A program made the translations under genes and the position numbers. Shown here in pieces: positions 45,049 through 53,717 of a DNA stretch of 64,000 nucleotides. Location of the stretch: contig JADMKK010000057.1 of NCBI GenBank assembly GCA_015478895.1, positions 1 through 64,000 on the forward strand. The letters are read 5' to 3'. Numbering within the stretch: the first letter of the stretch is position 1; the number at the start of each line of letters is the position of its first letter. The notes below the pieces were generated by a model. The model worked only from the letters and a program-made list of their open reading frames with translations. It was not told the origin of the DNA and did no database searches. The DNA comes from Comamonas sp. GTDB lineage: Bacteria > Pseudomonadota > Gammaproteobacteria > Burkholderiales > Burkholderiaceae_C.

Positions 45049-47172
45049 ATGAGCAATGCATTGATACAGAACCTGAACAACTGGAATGCCAAAAATGGCA
45101 TGGTCCTGCAAAGCTTGGCCGCGCCCATTTTGGTGATCGCGATCCTGGCACTGATGGTGCTGCCCATGCCGCCTTGGCTGCTGGACATGTTCTTTACGCT
45201 GAACATTGCCTCCGCACTCATGGTGATGATGATTGCCGCCTACATGACCAGGCCACTGGACTTTGCGGCTTTTCCTTCGGTGCTGCTGCTCACCACGTTG
45301 ATGCGGCTGTCATTGAACGTGGCCTCGACCCGCGTGGTGCTGCTGGAAGGCCACACCGGCCCCGGCGCGGCAGGTGCCGTGATTGAGTCCTTTGGCCACT
45401 TTCTGATTGGCGGCAACTTTGCCGTGGGTTTGATCGTTTTTGCGATTTTGGTAGTTATTAACTTCATGGTGATTACCAAGGGCGCAGAGCGTATCGCCGA
45501 AGTTTCCGCACGCTTTACGCTGGATGCGATGCCCGGCAAGCAGATGGCGGTGGATGCCGATATGAACTCCGGCCTGATTGACGAGCCTGAAGCCAAGCGC
45601 CGCCGCCTGGAGATTCAAGAAGAGGCTAACTTCTTTGGCTCGATGGACGGTGCCTCCAAGTTCGTGCGTGGTGATGCGATGGCGGGCATTTTGATTTTGA
45701 TCATCACCATCGTTGGCGGTTTCATCATCGGCATGGCCCAGCACGGTCTGAGCGCGGGTGATGCAGCCAACAGCTACATCTTGCTGTCCGTCGGTGACGC
45801 GCTGGTCGCGCAAATTCCTGCGCTGCTGATTTCCGTAGCCTCCGCCATGGTTATCTCGCGCGTCGGCAAGGATACCAACACAGGCCAGCAGATTGCCGCA
45901 CAGATGCTGGCTACCCCCCGCGCCTTGGCCATTACCGCAGCAATTTTGATCATGCTGGGCTTGATTCCCAACATGCCGCACACCGTATTCCTGACCATGG
46001 GCTCTCTGTTTGCCTGGGGTGCATGGCATATCTACCGCCGCAACCAAAAGCTTGCACAAGCCAAGGCCGGTGGTGGCGCAACCCATGAAGCCCCCATGCC
46101 TGGCGCACTGGCTGCGCCCCAGCAAGACAGCGAAGCGACTTGGGACGATTTGCAGCCCGTGGACCTGCTGGGTCTGGAACTGGGCTACCGCCTCATCGCA
46201 CTGGTGGACAAAAAGCGTCAGGGCGACTTGCTCACCCGCATCAAAGGCGTGCGCCGCAAGTTTGCGCAAGAAGTGGGCTTTTTGCCGCCGGCGGTGCATG
46301 TGCGGGACAACCTGGAGCTCAAGCCCAGCGCCTACCGCCTGACCTTGCGCGGCGTGATGGTGGGTGAAGGCGAAGCGTTCCCCGGCATGTACCTGGCGAT
46401 CAACCCGGGTGGCATCACGACACCGCTGATCGGAACGCCCACCACCGACCCTGCCTTTGGTCTGCCCGCGCACTGGATCGATGAACGCCAGAAGGAAGCG
46501 GCACAAATGGCTGGTTTTACCGTCGTTGATTCGGAAACTGTCATGGCGACACATTTGTCACACTTGATGCAAACGCATGCTGCCAAGCTGCTCAGCCGCA
46601 ACGAGGTCCAACAACTGGTGGATCACGTGGCCAAGTCCGCGCCCAAGTTGATTGAAGAAGTGATTCCGAAGATGGTTCCTATCACCACGTTCCAGAAAGT
46701 GCTCCAGCTGCTGCTGGAGGACGCTGTGCACATTCGTGATATTCGCACCATCATCGAAACGCTGGCCGAACATGCCACCTTGACCCAAGACCCCGTAGAG
46801 CTGGCGCGCCGTGTGCGCATTGCATTGGCCCCGGCCATCGTGCAGCAAATCTATGGACCTACCCGTGAGCTGAATGTGATCGCGATTGAGCCTGGTCTGG
46901 AGCGTTTGCTGCTGCAAGCACTCTCTAACCCTCAGGCCCCTTCGCTGGACCCCGGCGTGGCGGACATGCTGACACAACGTGCGGCCGAAGTAGCCAACAA
47001 ACAAGAAGAGCTGGGCATGCCCGCCTGTTTGCTGGTGCCGGACGCCATTCGAAACTCTATCGCGCGCCTGGTGCGTCGTGTGGCACCTCGCCTCCAAGTG
47101 CTTGCGCACAGTGAGATTCCCGAGACCCACACCATCCGCATCGGCCCTATTCTTAAAGGTGCAAACGCATGA
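45049..47172 (+). CDS. flhA: Flagellar export apparatus protein FlhA
   Basis: Largest export gate component (707 aa), forming the nonameric ring that docks chaperone-substrate complexes and conducts protons. About eight membrane helices span residues 20-330, with the conserved FHIPEP-family stretch MTRPLDFAAFPSVLLLTTLM and RLSLNVASTRVVLLEGHTGP, and the cytoplasmic loop ISARFTLDAMPGKQMAVDAD-like segment. The C-terminal domain contains the MQTHAAKLLSRNEVQQLVDH helix. Its stop overlaps the flhF start (ATGA). Confidence 0.97.
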   Translation: MSNALIQNLNNWNAKNGMVLQSLAAPILVIAILALMVLPMPPWLLDMFFTLNIASALMVMMIAAYMTRPLDFAAFPSVLLLTTLMRLSLNVASTRVVLLEGHTGPGAAGAVIESFGHFLIGGNFAVGLIVFAILVVINFMVITKGAERIAEVSARFTLDAMPGKQMAVDADMNSGLIDEPEAKRRRLEIQEEANFFGSMDGASKFVRGDAMAGILILIITIVGGFIIGMAQHGLSAGDAANSYILLSVGDALVAQIPALLISVASAMVISRVGKDTNTGQQIAAQMLATPRALAITAAILIMLGLIPNMPHTVFLTMGSLFAWGAWHIYRRNQKLAQAKAGGGATHEAPMPGALAAPQQDSEATWDDLQPVDLLGLELGYRLIALVDKKRQGDLLTRIKGVRRKFAQEVGFLPPAVHVRDNLELKPSAYRLTLRGVMVGEGEAFPGMYLAINPGGITTPLIGTPTTDPAFGLPAHWIDERQKEAAQMAGFTVVDSETVMATHLSHLMQTHAAKLLSRNEVQQLVDHVAKSAPKLIEEVIPKMVPITTFQKVLQLLLEDAVHIRDIRTIIETLAEHATLTQDPVELARRVRIALAPAIVQQIYGPTRELNVIAIEPGLERLLLQALSNPQAPSLDPGVADMLTQRAAEVANKQEELGMPACLLVPDAIRNSIARLVRRVAPRLQVLAHSEIPETHTIRIGPILKGANA

Positions 47173-48695
47173 ACATCCAACGCTTCATAGCCCCCACTGC
47201 CCGTGAGGCCCTGGACAAGGCGCGTGCCACTTTCGGTGAGAACACCCTGATCCTGTCCAACCGACCCACGCCCCAGGGCGTCGAGGTCATGGCCACTGCC
47301 GAAGAGGCATTGGACAATTTGGACAAGGGCAGCAAGACCAGCCCCGGTTTGATGGCTGCCATCCAGGCACGAGATGCAGACGAAACCCGTGCTCCCAAGC
47401 AGGCGCCCAAGGCACCGCTGCGCATGAACGCTCTGCTGCAACAAGCCAAGCCTGCTGCCAAAGTAAGCCCCCGCCAAAGCGTGGCAGAAGACACCGAGCA
47501 GTTGGCCATGAGCACGCTGTCCTTCCAGAACTATGTGCGTGAACGCATGCTGCGCCGCCGTGGCGAAGCCATGAGTGGAGAGATTGCGCAAGAAGAATTG
47601 CCCACTTTCGCACGCAAAAACCGCCTTGATGCAGTGCGCGACAGCGCGCCCTTGCCCACAGCGCCTTCGGTGGTCAAACACAATCCGCTGCGTGGCTTTG
47701 CGGTCGATCTGCCAACGGAGTCACGCAAGGCTGCCGCTGCAGCTCCGGCACCAGCGCTGATGAACGAGTTGCAGTCGGTCAAAGACCTGATTGAAGAGCG
47801 CTTTAACACCCTGACCTGGCTGGGCCAGACGCGCCAAAATCCGCTGCACTCCAATTTGATGCTCAAGATGATTCGTGCGGGCTACTCCCCCGCCTTGTCG
47901 CGCGCCATGCTGGAACGTCTGCCCCAAGACAAGGGCGCCGCGGAAGCCATGCAGTGGATGATGCAAGTCTTGGCGCACAACCTGCGTACCGACAGTGCCG
48001 AAGCTCCCATCTGGGATAAAGGCGGCGTATTTGCACTGGTAGGCTCCACCGGCGTCGGCAAGACCACTACCGCCGCCAAGCTGGCAGCGCTGTGCGCACA
48101 AAAGTACGGCCCCAACAGCGTCGGCCTGGTCACACTGGACACCTACCGCGTAGGCGGCCACGAGCAGCTGCGTACCTATGGACGCATGCTGGGCGTTGTT
48201 GCCCACCTGGCACACGACAAAGCAGCGTTGCAAGACCTGCTGGGCTTGCTTTCCGGCAAAAAGATGGTGCTGATTGACACCACCGGCGTATCGCAACGCG
48301 ATGCCCGCAAGGATGACATTCTGGAAGTGCTGAACCTGCCCGGCATTGAGCGCCTGCTGGTTGCCAACGCTGGTGCGCACGGCGATACGCTGGATGAGGC
48401 GCTGTCCGCCTTTAAACGTGATGGCTGCAAGCAGGCCATCCTCTCCAAGGTGGATGAGGCCGTCAAACTGGCTCCCGCCATGGATGCCCTGATTCGCCAC
48501 CAGATGGTGCTGCGCGGTATTACCAATGGCCAGCGCGTACCCGAAGACTTCGAACGCGCCAACGCCAAGGAGCTGATCGCCGCATCGATGCGTGCGCACA
48601 CCAAGTCAGCCTTTGACCCCAGTGCGCTGGATATGGATTTTTATTTCACCGAGATGCCCAGCAACTTTGCGGCCCCTGGAGCACTGCATGCTTGA
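47169..48695 (+). CDS. flhF: SRP-type GTPase FlhF
   Basis: GTPase (508 aa) that places flagella, usually at the pole. An N-terminal basic/disordered B domain (1-205) is followed by the N and G domains: P-loop LVGSTGVGKTTTAAKLAALC, TLDTYRVGGHEQLRTYG, the G3 aspartate in LIDTTGVSQRD, and G4 SKVDE. All GTPase motifs are intact. It is coupled to flhA by the ATGA overlap and overlaps the next gene by 8 bases. FlhF normally works with FlhG; the partner here is degenerate. Confidence 0.95.
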   Translation: MNIQRFIAPTAREALDKARATFGENTLILSNRPTPQGVEVMATAEEALDNLDKGSKTSPGLMAAIQARDADETRAPKQAPKAPLRMNALLQQAKPAAKVSPRQSVAEDTEQLAMSTLSFQNYVRERMLRRRGEAMSGEIAQEELPTFARKNRLDAVRDSAPLPTAPSVVKHNPLRGFAVDLPTESRKAAAAAPAPALMNELQSVKDLIEERFNTLTWLGQTRQNPLHSNLMLKMIRAGYSPALSRAMLERLPQDKGAAEAMQWMMQVLAHNLRTDSAEAPIWDKGGVFALVGSTGVGKTTTAAKLAALCAQKYGPNSVGLVTLDTYRVGGHEQLRTYGRMLGVVAHLAHDKAALQDLLGLLSGKKMVLIDTTGVSQRDARKDDILEVLNLPGIERLLVANAGAHGDTLDEALSAFKRDGCKQAILSKVDEAVKLAPAMDALIRHQMVLRGITNGQRVPEDFERANAKELIAASMRAHTKSAFDPSALDMDFYFTEMPSNFAAPGALHA

Positions 48696-49455
48696 AAGCG
48701 CTTGGCACCAAGGCACGGGCCTGCACTGGCAGGGCACACAGTCGCCCTTGCGCGTGCTGCCCGTCGTGCCGTCTGGTGACAACGCCGATGGCACAGCGCT
48801 GTGGATGGCTTGCGCGCACCTGCAGCAGCAAGGCTACCCCGTGGTCGTGCTGGATGGCACAGAGCAAGAAACCACCGCCAATCCAGGCCTGCAAGACTTG
48901 CTGCAGCCGCGCACGGGTTATACGCATACGGCATTGCCCGCCGACATCGCGAACCCGCTCAGCGTGGCCACGCTGCCCGCAGCGCGTGGCATGGTGCAAT
49001 TGCTGCACAAAGCCTCGCAAACCGGCGAGCGCCCTGTCGATCTGCTGCACCGCCATGTGCGCAACCACGCTCTGGTCGTGCTGTGGGGCCCTGCACCTTT
49101 GCTGGCACCCATGCTGCATGGCTGCACGCAGGCAGCGGTGCAACTGGTCTCGGCCCAAAGCCGCAGTGTGGTGAGCAACTACCGCGCGCTCAAGCAAATG
49201 TTCATGGACTGCGGTGTCATGCCGCGCCTGGTGGCCCTGCGCCCGCACAACTACGGCTTGGATTCGGTGCTCAGGTCGGTTTCACAGTGCGCCATGCACC
49301 ATTTGCATACCGAGCCACTGTGCGAACAGTTTGACCCCCTTCAGCCCCGACAGCTACAGCGCTGGGCACTACAATGTTTAGAGCACGCTGAAACTGTGCT
49401 ACCCCCGCATGAGGCTGCTGCCTCTGCAAATTCGTCCGCAGTGTGGAGCCATTGA
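48688..49455 (+). CDS. FlhG-position protein lacking a P-loop
   Basis: A 255-aa protein between flhF and fliA, exactly where the MinD-type ATPase FlhG (FleN, YlxH) is normally found. The segment VLPVVPSGDNADGTALWMAC then AHLQQQGYPVVVLD keeps the shape of a MinD deviant Walker A region and following strand, but the lysines and central glycines of the GKGGxGKT motif are replaced. Other parts (LVVLWGPAPLLAPMLHG, AVQLVSAQSRSVVSNYRALK) recall MinD strands. I read it as an FlhG relative that has lost ATP binding, or a protein replacing it. ATG 48688 overlaps the flhF stop by eight bases. Confidence 0.7.
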   Translation: MLESAWHQGTGLHWQGTQSPLRVLPVVPSGDNADGTALWMACAHLQQQGYPVVVLDGTEQETTANPGLQDLLQPRTGYTHTALPADIANPLSVATLPAARGMVQLLHKASQTGERPVDLLHRHVRNHALVVLWGPAPLLAPMLHGCTQAAVQLVSAQSRSVVSNYRALKQMFMDCGVMPRLVALRPHNYGLDSVLRSVSQCAMHHLHTEPLCEQFDPLQPRQLQRWALQCLEHAETVLPPHEAAASANSSAVWSH

Positions 49456-49459
49456 GTTG

Positions 49460-50176
49460 ATGTACACCGCCTTTGGTCAGTTGGATCGCGATGCGCTCAT
49501 ACGCCAGCATGCCCCGCTGGTGCGCCGGATTGCCCAACACATGATCGCCAAACTGCCCCCCAATGTGGCGCTGGATGACCTCATCCAGGTAGGCATGATT
49601 GGTCTGGCAGATGCGCTTTCCCGCTATGAAGCCAGCCAGGGCGTGCAGTTTGATACCTTTGCCAGCCAGCGTATTCGTGGGGCGATGCTCGATGAATTGC
49701 GTGAAAACGACTGGATGAGCCGCAGCTCGCGCAAAGGCCAAAAAGACATTGAGCAAGCCATTCGGCGCCTGGAGCAGACGCTGGGCAGAGCGCCCAAGGA
49801 GTCAGAAATTGCCGAGTCCATGGAGCTGTCGCTGGAGGAATACCAGTCACTGCTCTCCAAGGTCAAAGGCACGCAACTGGTGTACCTGGAAGATATTTCG
49901 TCCGGGGACGATGACAACCACAGCTTTCTTGACCGCCATGTCGCCGATGCCAGCGCTGACCCGTTTTCCATGCTGCGCGATCACCGCCTGCGTGAAGCAC
50001 TGGTCGCTGCCATTGAAAATCTGCCGGAACGCGAAAAGTACGTCATGGGCATGTACTACGAGCACGACATGAACCTCAAAGAGATTGCTGCGGTCTTGGA
50101 AGTCACCGAATCGCGGGTGTGCCAGCTTCACAGCCAGGCCATTGCCCGCTTGCGCACCAAAATGCGTGCCCACTGA
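49460..50176 (+). CDS. fliA: RNA polymerase sigma factor FliA (sigma-28)
   Basis: Alternative sigma factor (238 aa) for late flagellar genes. Region 2 has HAPLVRRIAQHMIAKLPPNV, DLIQVGMIGLADALSRYEAS and FDTFASQRIRGAMLDELREN (core binding and -10 recognition); region 3 includes RRLEQTLGRAPKESEIAESM; region 4 ends with NLKEIAAVLEVTESRVCQLH (-35 recognition). The start at ATG 49460 matches FliA homologs (MYTAFGQLDRDALI). The five sigma-28 promoters found here are its expected targets; FlgM at 50802-51125 is its inhibitor. Confidence 0.97.
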   Translation: MYTAFGQLDRDALIRQHAPLVRRIAQHMIAKLPPNVALDDLIQVGMIGLADALSRYEASQGVQFDTFASQRIRGAMLDELRENDWMSRSSRKGQKDIEQAIRRLEQTLGRAPKESEIAESMELSLEEYQSLLSKVKGTQLVYLEDISSGDDDNHSFLDRHVADASADPFSMLRDHRLREALVAAIENLPEREKYVMGMYYEHDMNLKEIAAVLEVTESRVCQLHSQAIARLRTKMRAH

Positions 50177-50209
50177 TCCACTGATAGCCAACGCCGCGCT
50201 GAGGATTGC

Positions 50210-50238
50210 AAGGTGCCTGAGGGCACTTTTTTATTTTT
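50210..50238 (+). terminator. Intrinsic terminator after fliA
   Basis: GTGCC and GGCAC form a short stem with a 4-nt loop followed by a long T-rich tail (TTTTTTATTTTT), 37 bases after the fliA stop. Confidence 0.75.
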
Positions 50239-50318
50239 ATAGCAGCAGCCCCTGCATTTAAAAAGGCTTCAGATAGTTTTCTATCTGAAGCCTTTTATTC
50301 ATAGCGGCGAGGCGCTAC
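50239..50318. repeat. Palindromic intergenic repeat, copy R7 (bidirectional terminator)
   Basis: Between convergent fliA and flgN. The inner stem is AAAAGGCTTCAGATAG against CTATCTGAAGCCTTTT, with left arm ATAGCAGCAGCCCC and right arm TTCATAGCGGCGAGGCGCTA. The A-run on one side and T-run on the other allow termination in both directions. Confidence 0.8.
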
Positions 50319-50335
50319 AAATTTTAATCAAGCCC

Positions 50336-50701
50336 TTAACCACTGATGTGGTACATGCGCGCCACAGAGGCAGAACTGCCTGGCAACTTGCTGCCGCCAT
50401 ACGTATGGGCGCTTGCTTGCTCCGGCATGAGTGCCGCCAGTTGCTGGGCCGTGATGGCCGAAACTTTGCTGATATAGCCCCGCATTTGCGACAAGCGATC
50501 TGACATGCTTTGCATGCGCTGCACGTTGTCTGGCGTGAACTGTTGGGATCCGAAGCGAGGTGCCAGTCCCGCAAAAGCCTCCATGCCATCGCGCAACTGG
50601 CGAATGGCTTGCTCGGTGGACTCGGGGTTATTTTCTGCAATCAAGGCCTGAACGAGATCGATCATGCCGTCAATTTGTTCCAAAGCTTCACTAAGTTGCA
50701 T
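50336..50701 (-). CDS. flgN: FlgN-like flagellar export chaperone (candidate)
   Basis: A 121-aa, mostly helical cytoplasmic protein (MQLSEALEQIDGMIDLVQAL, TPDNVQRMQSMSDRLSQMRG) with a short Gly/Ser C-terminal tail. It is encoded directly after flgM in the same direction, the usual place for flgN, the chaperone of hook-junction proteins FlgK and FlgL. I cannot see a decisive FlgN motif, so the name rests on position, size and helical character. Confidence 0.62.
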   Translation of the reverse strand: MQLSEALEQIDGMIDLVQALIAENNPESTEQAIRQLRDGMEAFAGLAPRFGSQQFTPDNVQRMQSMSDRLSQMRGYISKVSAITAQQLAALMPEQASAHTYGGSKLPGSSASVARMYHISG

Positions 50702-50801
50702 GATGGTCGCGGTATTTGAGCGGGTAAAAACGGAGTTCGGGCGCTAGTGCCAGTCAAACCAAGGTCGAAAGCTTGACTGGCGCTCAGCGCCCGAGAGGGT
50801 A

Positions 50802-51125
50802 TTAGTAAGCGGTGGTGAGCAGCTCGGCTGCATCAAACAGCATCTTGTCGGCAACCGCGCTGGCGTTCACCGAAAAAGTGCCGTTGGCAATGGCCGCGCG
50901 CATGGCGTTGACCTTGGCCATATCCATGTCTGCTGAGGCTTTCGCGTTTTGATCCAGGGAGCGCACGGAGTTAGAGACAGTCACGGGGACGCCTGCCGCA
51001 TTCGTGCGGCTTTGTTGCACAGCTTCGCCCGCCGTCCCATTTTTGGTCTGGTGCGCTTGCTGTGTCGAGTTCTGCTGCAACTTGGCTGCCAGCATTTCAA
51101 CGTTTGTGTTCTGTCCGACCTTCAT
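50802..51125 (-). CDS. flgM: Anti-sigma-28 factor FlgM
   Basis: Exported inhibitor of FliA (107 aa). The C-terminal sigma-binding region is recognisable: DMAKVNAMRAAIANGTFSVN followed by ASAVADKMLFDAAELL. The N-terminal half is disordered (Gln, Asn, Thr rich), as in the family. It is preceded by a near-perfect sigma-28 promoter (51168-51194), giving the known feedback in which FliA raises its own inhibitor. Confidence 0.94.
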   Translation of the reverse strand: MKVGQNTNVEMLAAKLQQNSTQQAHQTKNGTAGEAVQQSRTNAAGVPVTVSNSVRSLDQNAKASADMDMAKVNAMRAAIANGTFSVNASAVADKMLFDAAELLTTAY

Positions 51126-51167
51126 TTGTATTCTCCAGTTCGCCCGCTCAAAGGCTTCGTACTGTTG

Positions 51168-51194
51168 CTATCGGCGCTCCGTCCGAGAACTTGA
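51168..51194 (-). promoter_or_regulatory. Sigma-28 promoter for flgM-flgN
   Basis: On the minus strand: TCAA, 15 bases, GCCGATAG, a near-perfect FliA promoter 43 bases upstream of the flgM ATG, in the flgA-flgM gap. Confidence 0.9.
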
Positions 51195-51219
51195 GTATTT
51201 TCTTGTAAAAACTCTTGTA

Positions 51220-51969
51220 TCACTGTGCAACCACCACTTCCCCTTGGGAATTGACAGTGCCTGTGACGGTGCGCCCATTGTCCATGCGCACCCGTACATT
51301 TTGTCCGGCCCCCGCACCTTCCAAAGCTTTGCCCGAAGAAGTGATGGTAAAGCCACCCCCTCCTCCCAGCAGCTTGACGACTGCGCCAGGTTTGAACAGT
51401 TGCGGAGCTTTCACCATGGTCTGGCGCAGTGTCATGCCCGCAGTCAAATTTCTGGCAGCCGTTTGTCCCACCCAATCATCGGGCAGTGCAATGACGGTAT
51501 GCGGCGATTCCGCCCAATCTACTTCCGACTGCATCGCGCTGTCGTGGGTCAACGCCTCGCCCATACTGACATTGCTGGTCAGCACCCATGCCGGCCCATA
51601 GGCCTTGACGGTGACGGGCAAAAACACATTCCAGGGTTTCTCGCCCTGAACACAGCGCATGCCAATGCGAGTGCGGCCCCACAGCTTGCTCCCGCTGGGC
51701 AGATAAGGCTCCACCTTTTGACAGGGGGCCAAGTTTAGACGGGCGTCCAGCTTGCCGACTTGCACTTCCATACGCAGCGGCATGCTTTGCGTTTCACTTT
51801 GCGAAAGCGCACCTTGCAGCCACTGGTTGCTGATGTCTGACAAGTCTTGCGTTTGCGCCCCTGCGCTGGAAACGCTACATACAACCGCCCAAGCTAGCGC
51901 GGTACGGACTGAGCCCGACGTCCAGCGTGTGAGCGAAGCAGCGGCGTAGGCAGGAAGGCGAAGGAACAT
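51220..51969 (-). CDS. flgA: P-ring assembly chaperone FlgA
   Basis: Periplasmic chaperone (249 aa) for FlgI polymerisation. A signal peptide (about 1-38, ALAWAVVCSVSSAGA) is followed by the SAF domain: LTSNVSMGEALTHDSAMQSE, ARNLTAGMTLRQTMVKAP and the C-terminal VKLLGGGGGFTITSSGKALE with VRMDNGRTVTGTVNSQGEVV. It is divergent from flgB across 180 bases, and shares its direction with flgM. Confidence 0.94.
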   Translation of the reverse strand: MFLRLPAYAAASLTRWTSGSVRTALAWAVVCSVSSAGAQTQDLSDISNQWLQGALSQSETQSMPLRMEVQVGKLDARLNLAPCQKVEPYLPSGSKLWGRTRIGMRCVQGEKPWNVFLPVTVKAYGPAWVLTSNVSMGEALTHDSAMQSEVDWAESPHTVIALPDDWVGQTAARNLTAGMTLRQTMVKAPQLFKPGAVVKLLGGGGGFTITSSGKALEGAGAGQNVRVRMDNGRTVTGTVNSQGEVVVAQ

Positions 51970-52149
51970 GGCTGCACTTTAGAGTGACCGCCACTTTTCT
52001 AAACGCGAAAGTACAGGCGCAACCAGCCTTTCTTCGCGCTTTTGCAAAAACGCTGGGTTTTCATAATCGCTGCACGTCCCAACACCTGTCGACCGTGGGT
52101 GTTTTATGACGCTGTCGTATCTAGGTTTTCACATCACGCAAGGACTCTC

Positions 52150-52575
52150 ATGCTTAACAAAATGACCGGACGTTTGGATTTCCACAGCGACGCCCTGCTA
52201 TTGCGTGCAGAGCGCCAGCGTGTGATTTCCAGCAATATCGCCAACGCAGACACCCCAGGTTACGTGGCCCGTGATTTCAACTTCGCCAAGACGCTCAAAG
52301 CAGCCACCGAAGGTGAAAGCACGATCCAGCAAACCCTGCAAGCGGCCAGCACCACCCACAGCAATCACATGCCATTGCCCACCGCCAGCTTTGGCAAGGA
52401 TGGCAAGGGCCCGCTGGGCTACGCCTTGGCTTCACAGCCCAGTCTGGATAACAACACCGTGGATTTGGACCGCGAACGTGCCAACTTTGTCGACAACGCC
52501 GTGCGCTATGAAGCCACGCTGCGTTTCCTCAACGGCACCTCCAAGACCATGCTCAGCGCCATTACTGGTCAGTAA
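52150..52575 (+). CDS. flgB: Flagellar proximal rod protein FlgB
   Basis: First proximal rod subunit (141 aa). The family motif ISSNIANADTPGYVARDFNF is complete, and the C-terminal helix has NFVDNAVRYEATLRFLNG. The ATG at 52150 fits FlgB length; the frame is open 36 codons further without similarity. It heads the flgBCDEFGHIJKL series. Confidence 0.96.
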   Translation: MLNKMTGRLDFHSDALLLRAERQRVISSNIANADTPGYVARDFNFAKTLKAATEGESTIQQTLQAASTTHSNHMPLPTASFGKDGKGPLGYALASQPSLDNNTVDLDRERANFVDNAVRYEATLRFLNGTSKTMLSAITGQ

Positions 52576-52609
52576 GTCGCACTCGCACTGACACAAGGAA
52601 GCAATCACC

Positions 52610-53014
52610 ATGTCCATGTTCTCCATCTTCAGCGTATCGGGCAGCGCCATCAGCGCCCAATCGCAGCGCCTGAACGTTGTGGCCTCTAATCTGGCCAACG
52701 TTGACGCTGTCGCCGGCCCGGATGGCGATGCTTACAAAGCCCGCCAAGTGGTTTTCCAAACCGCGCCCATGGGCCCCGAGGGTGCAGCGGGTGTCAAGGT
52801 CAAGGACATCACCGAAGACAACACACCAGGCCGCCGCGTCCACAACCCCGAGCATCCGCTGGCCGACGAACAGGGCTATGTGACCCACTCCAACGTCAAT
52901 GCCGTCGATGAGATGGTCAACATGATTTCGGCTTCCCGTTCGTACCAGAACAATGTGGAAGTAATGAACACCGCCAAATCGCTGTTGCTCAAAACGCTGC
53001 AGCTGGGCCAATAA
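52610..53014 (+). CDS. flgC: Flagellar proximal rod protein FlgC
   Basis: Proximal rod subunit (134 aa). N-terminal rod domain SMFSIFSVSGSAISAQSQRL and NVVASNLANVDAVAGPDGD, a middle Gly/Pro loop, and the C-terminal HSNVNAVDEMVNMISASRSY helix typical of axial proteins. AAGGA lies before the ATG; 34 bases after flgB. Confidence 0.96.
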   Translation: MSMFSIFSVSGSAISAQSQRLNVVASNLANVDAVAGPDGDAYKARQVVFQTAPMGPEGAAGVKVKDITEDNTPGRRVHNPEHPLADEQGYVTHSNVNAVDEMVNMISASRSYQNNVEVMNTAKSLLLKTLQLGQ

Positions 53015-53037
53015 ATAAAGCAAGAAAGTAGGCGCAC

Positions 53038-53685
53038 ATGATTTCCGGCGTTTCCACAACCACCAACAACACCGCAGCCAACTCCAGCAACGCCACTACG
53101 GCAGCGGATATGCAGAACCAGTTTCTGACGCTCTTGGTCGCTCAACTGCAAAACCAAGATCCGATGAGCCCCATGGACAACGCGCAGATGACCTCGCAAA
53201 TGGCGCAGATCAGCACCGTGACGGGCATTGAAAAGCTCAATGACACCGTGAACAGCGTGACCGGTCAGTTCTCCATGATGCAGATAATGCAAGGCACCAA
53301 CATGATTGGCAGAACCGTGATGACCGAGGGCAACGCCCTGGCCTCCATAGGCGAAAACAAGTTCACCGCTGGTTTTGAGCTAGCCAGCTCTGCCGCTAAC
53401 GCCACGGTGGAAATCACCACCGCTGCCGGCGAGTTGGTCGACAAACTCGATCTGGGCAGCGCCGATGCGGGTCGCAATTACTTCTCGTGGGATAGCTCGG
53501 GCTATAGCGGAGACGCTTCACAACTGCGCTTTAACGTCCGCGCTTCCAATGGCGACAGCACAGTGACCGCCACGTCGTTGACACCGCAATCTGTGGTGGC
53601 GGCAAGCACCCAAAACGGTGGACTCATGCTTGAACTCAGTGATGGCAGAACCCTGCCTTATTCCAGCGTCAAAGCCATCTACTAA
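53038..53685 (+). CDS. flgD: Flagellar hook-cap protein FlgD
   Basis: Hook scaffolding cap (215 aa). The N-terminal export and cap segment MQNQFLTLLVAQLQNQDPMS and PMDNAQMTSQMAQISTVTGI is the FlgD hallmark; the C-terminal part folds as tudor/FnIII-like domains (GFELASSAANATVEITTAAG, YFSWDSSGYSGD). Normal length for the family. Confidence 0.95.
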   Translation: MISGVSTTTNNTAANSSNATTAADMQNQFLTLLVAQLQNQDPMSPMDNAQMTSQMAQISTVTGIEKLNDTVNSVTGQFSMMQIMQGTNMIGRTVMTEGNALASIGENKFTAGFELASSAANATVEITTAAGELVDKLDLGSADAGRNYFSWDSSGYSGDASQLRFNVRASNGDSTVTATSLTPQSVVAASTQNGGLMLELSDGRTLPYSSVKAIY

Positions 53686-53717
53686 GCCACGCTACATCGA
53701 CCAAAGAGGAACACACC

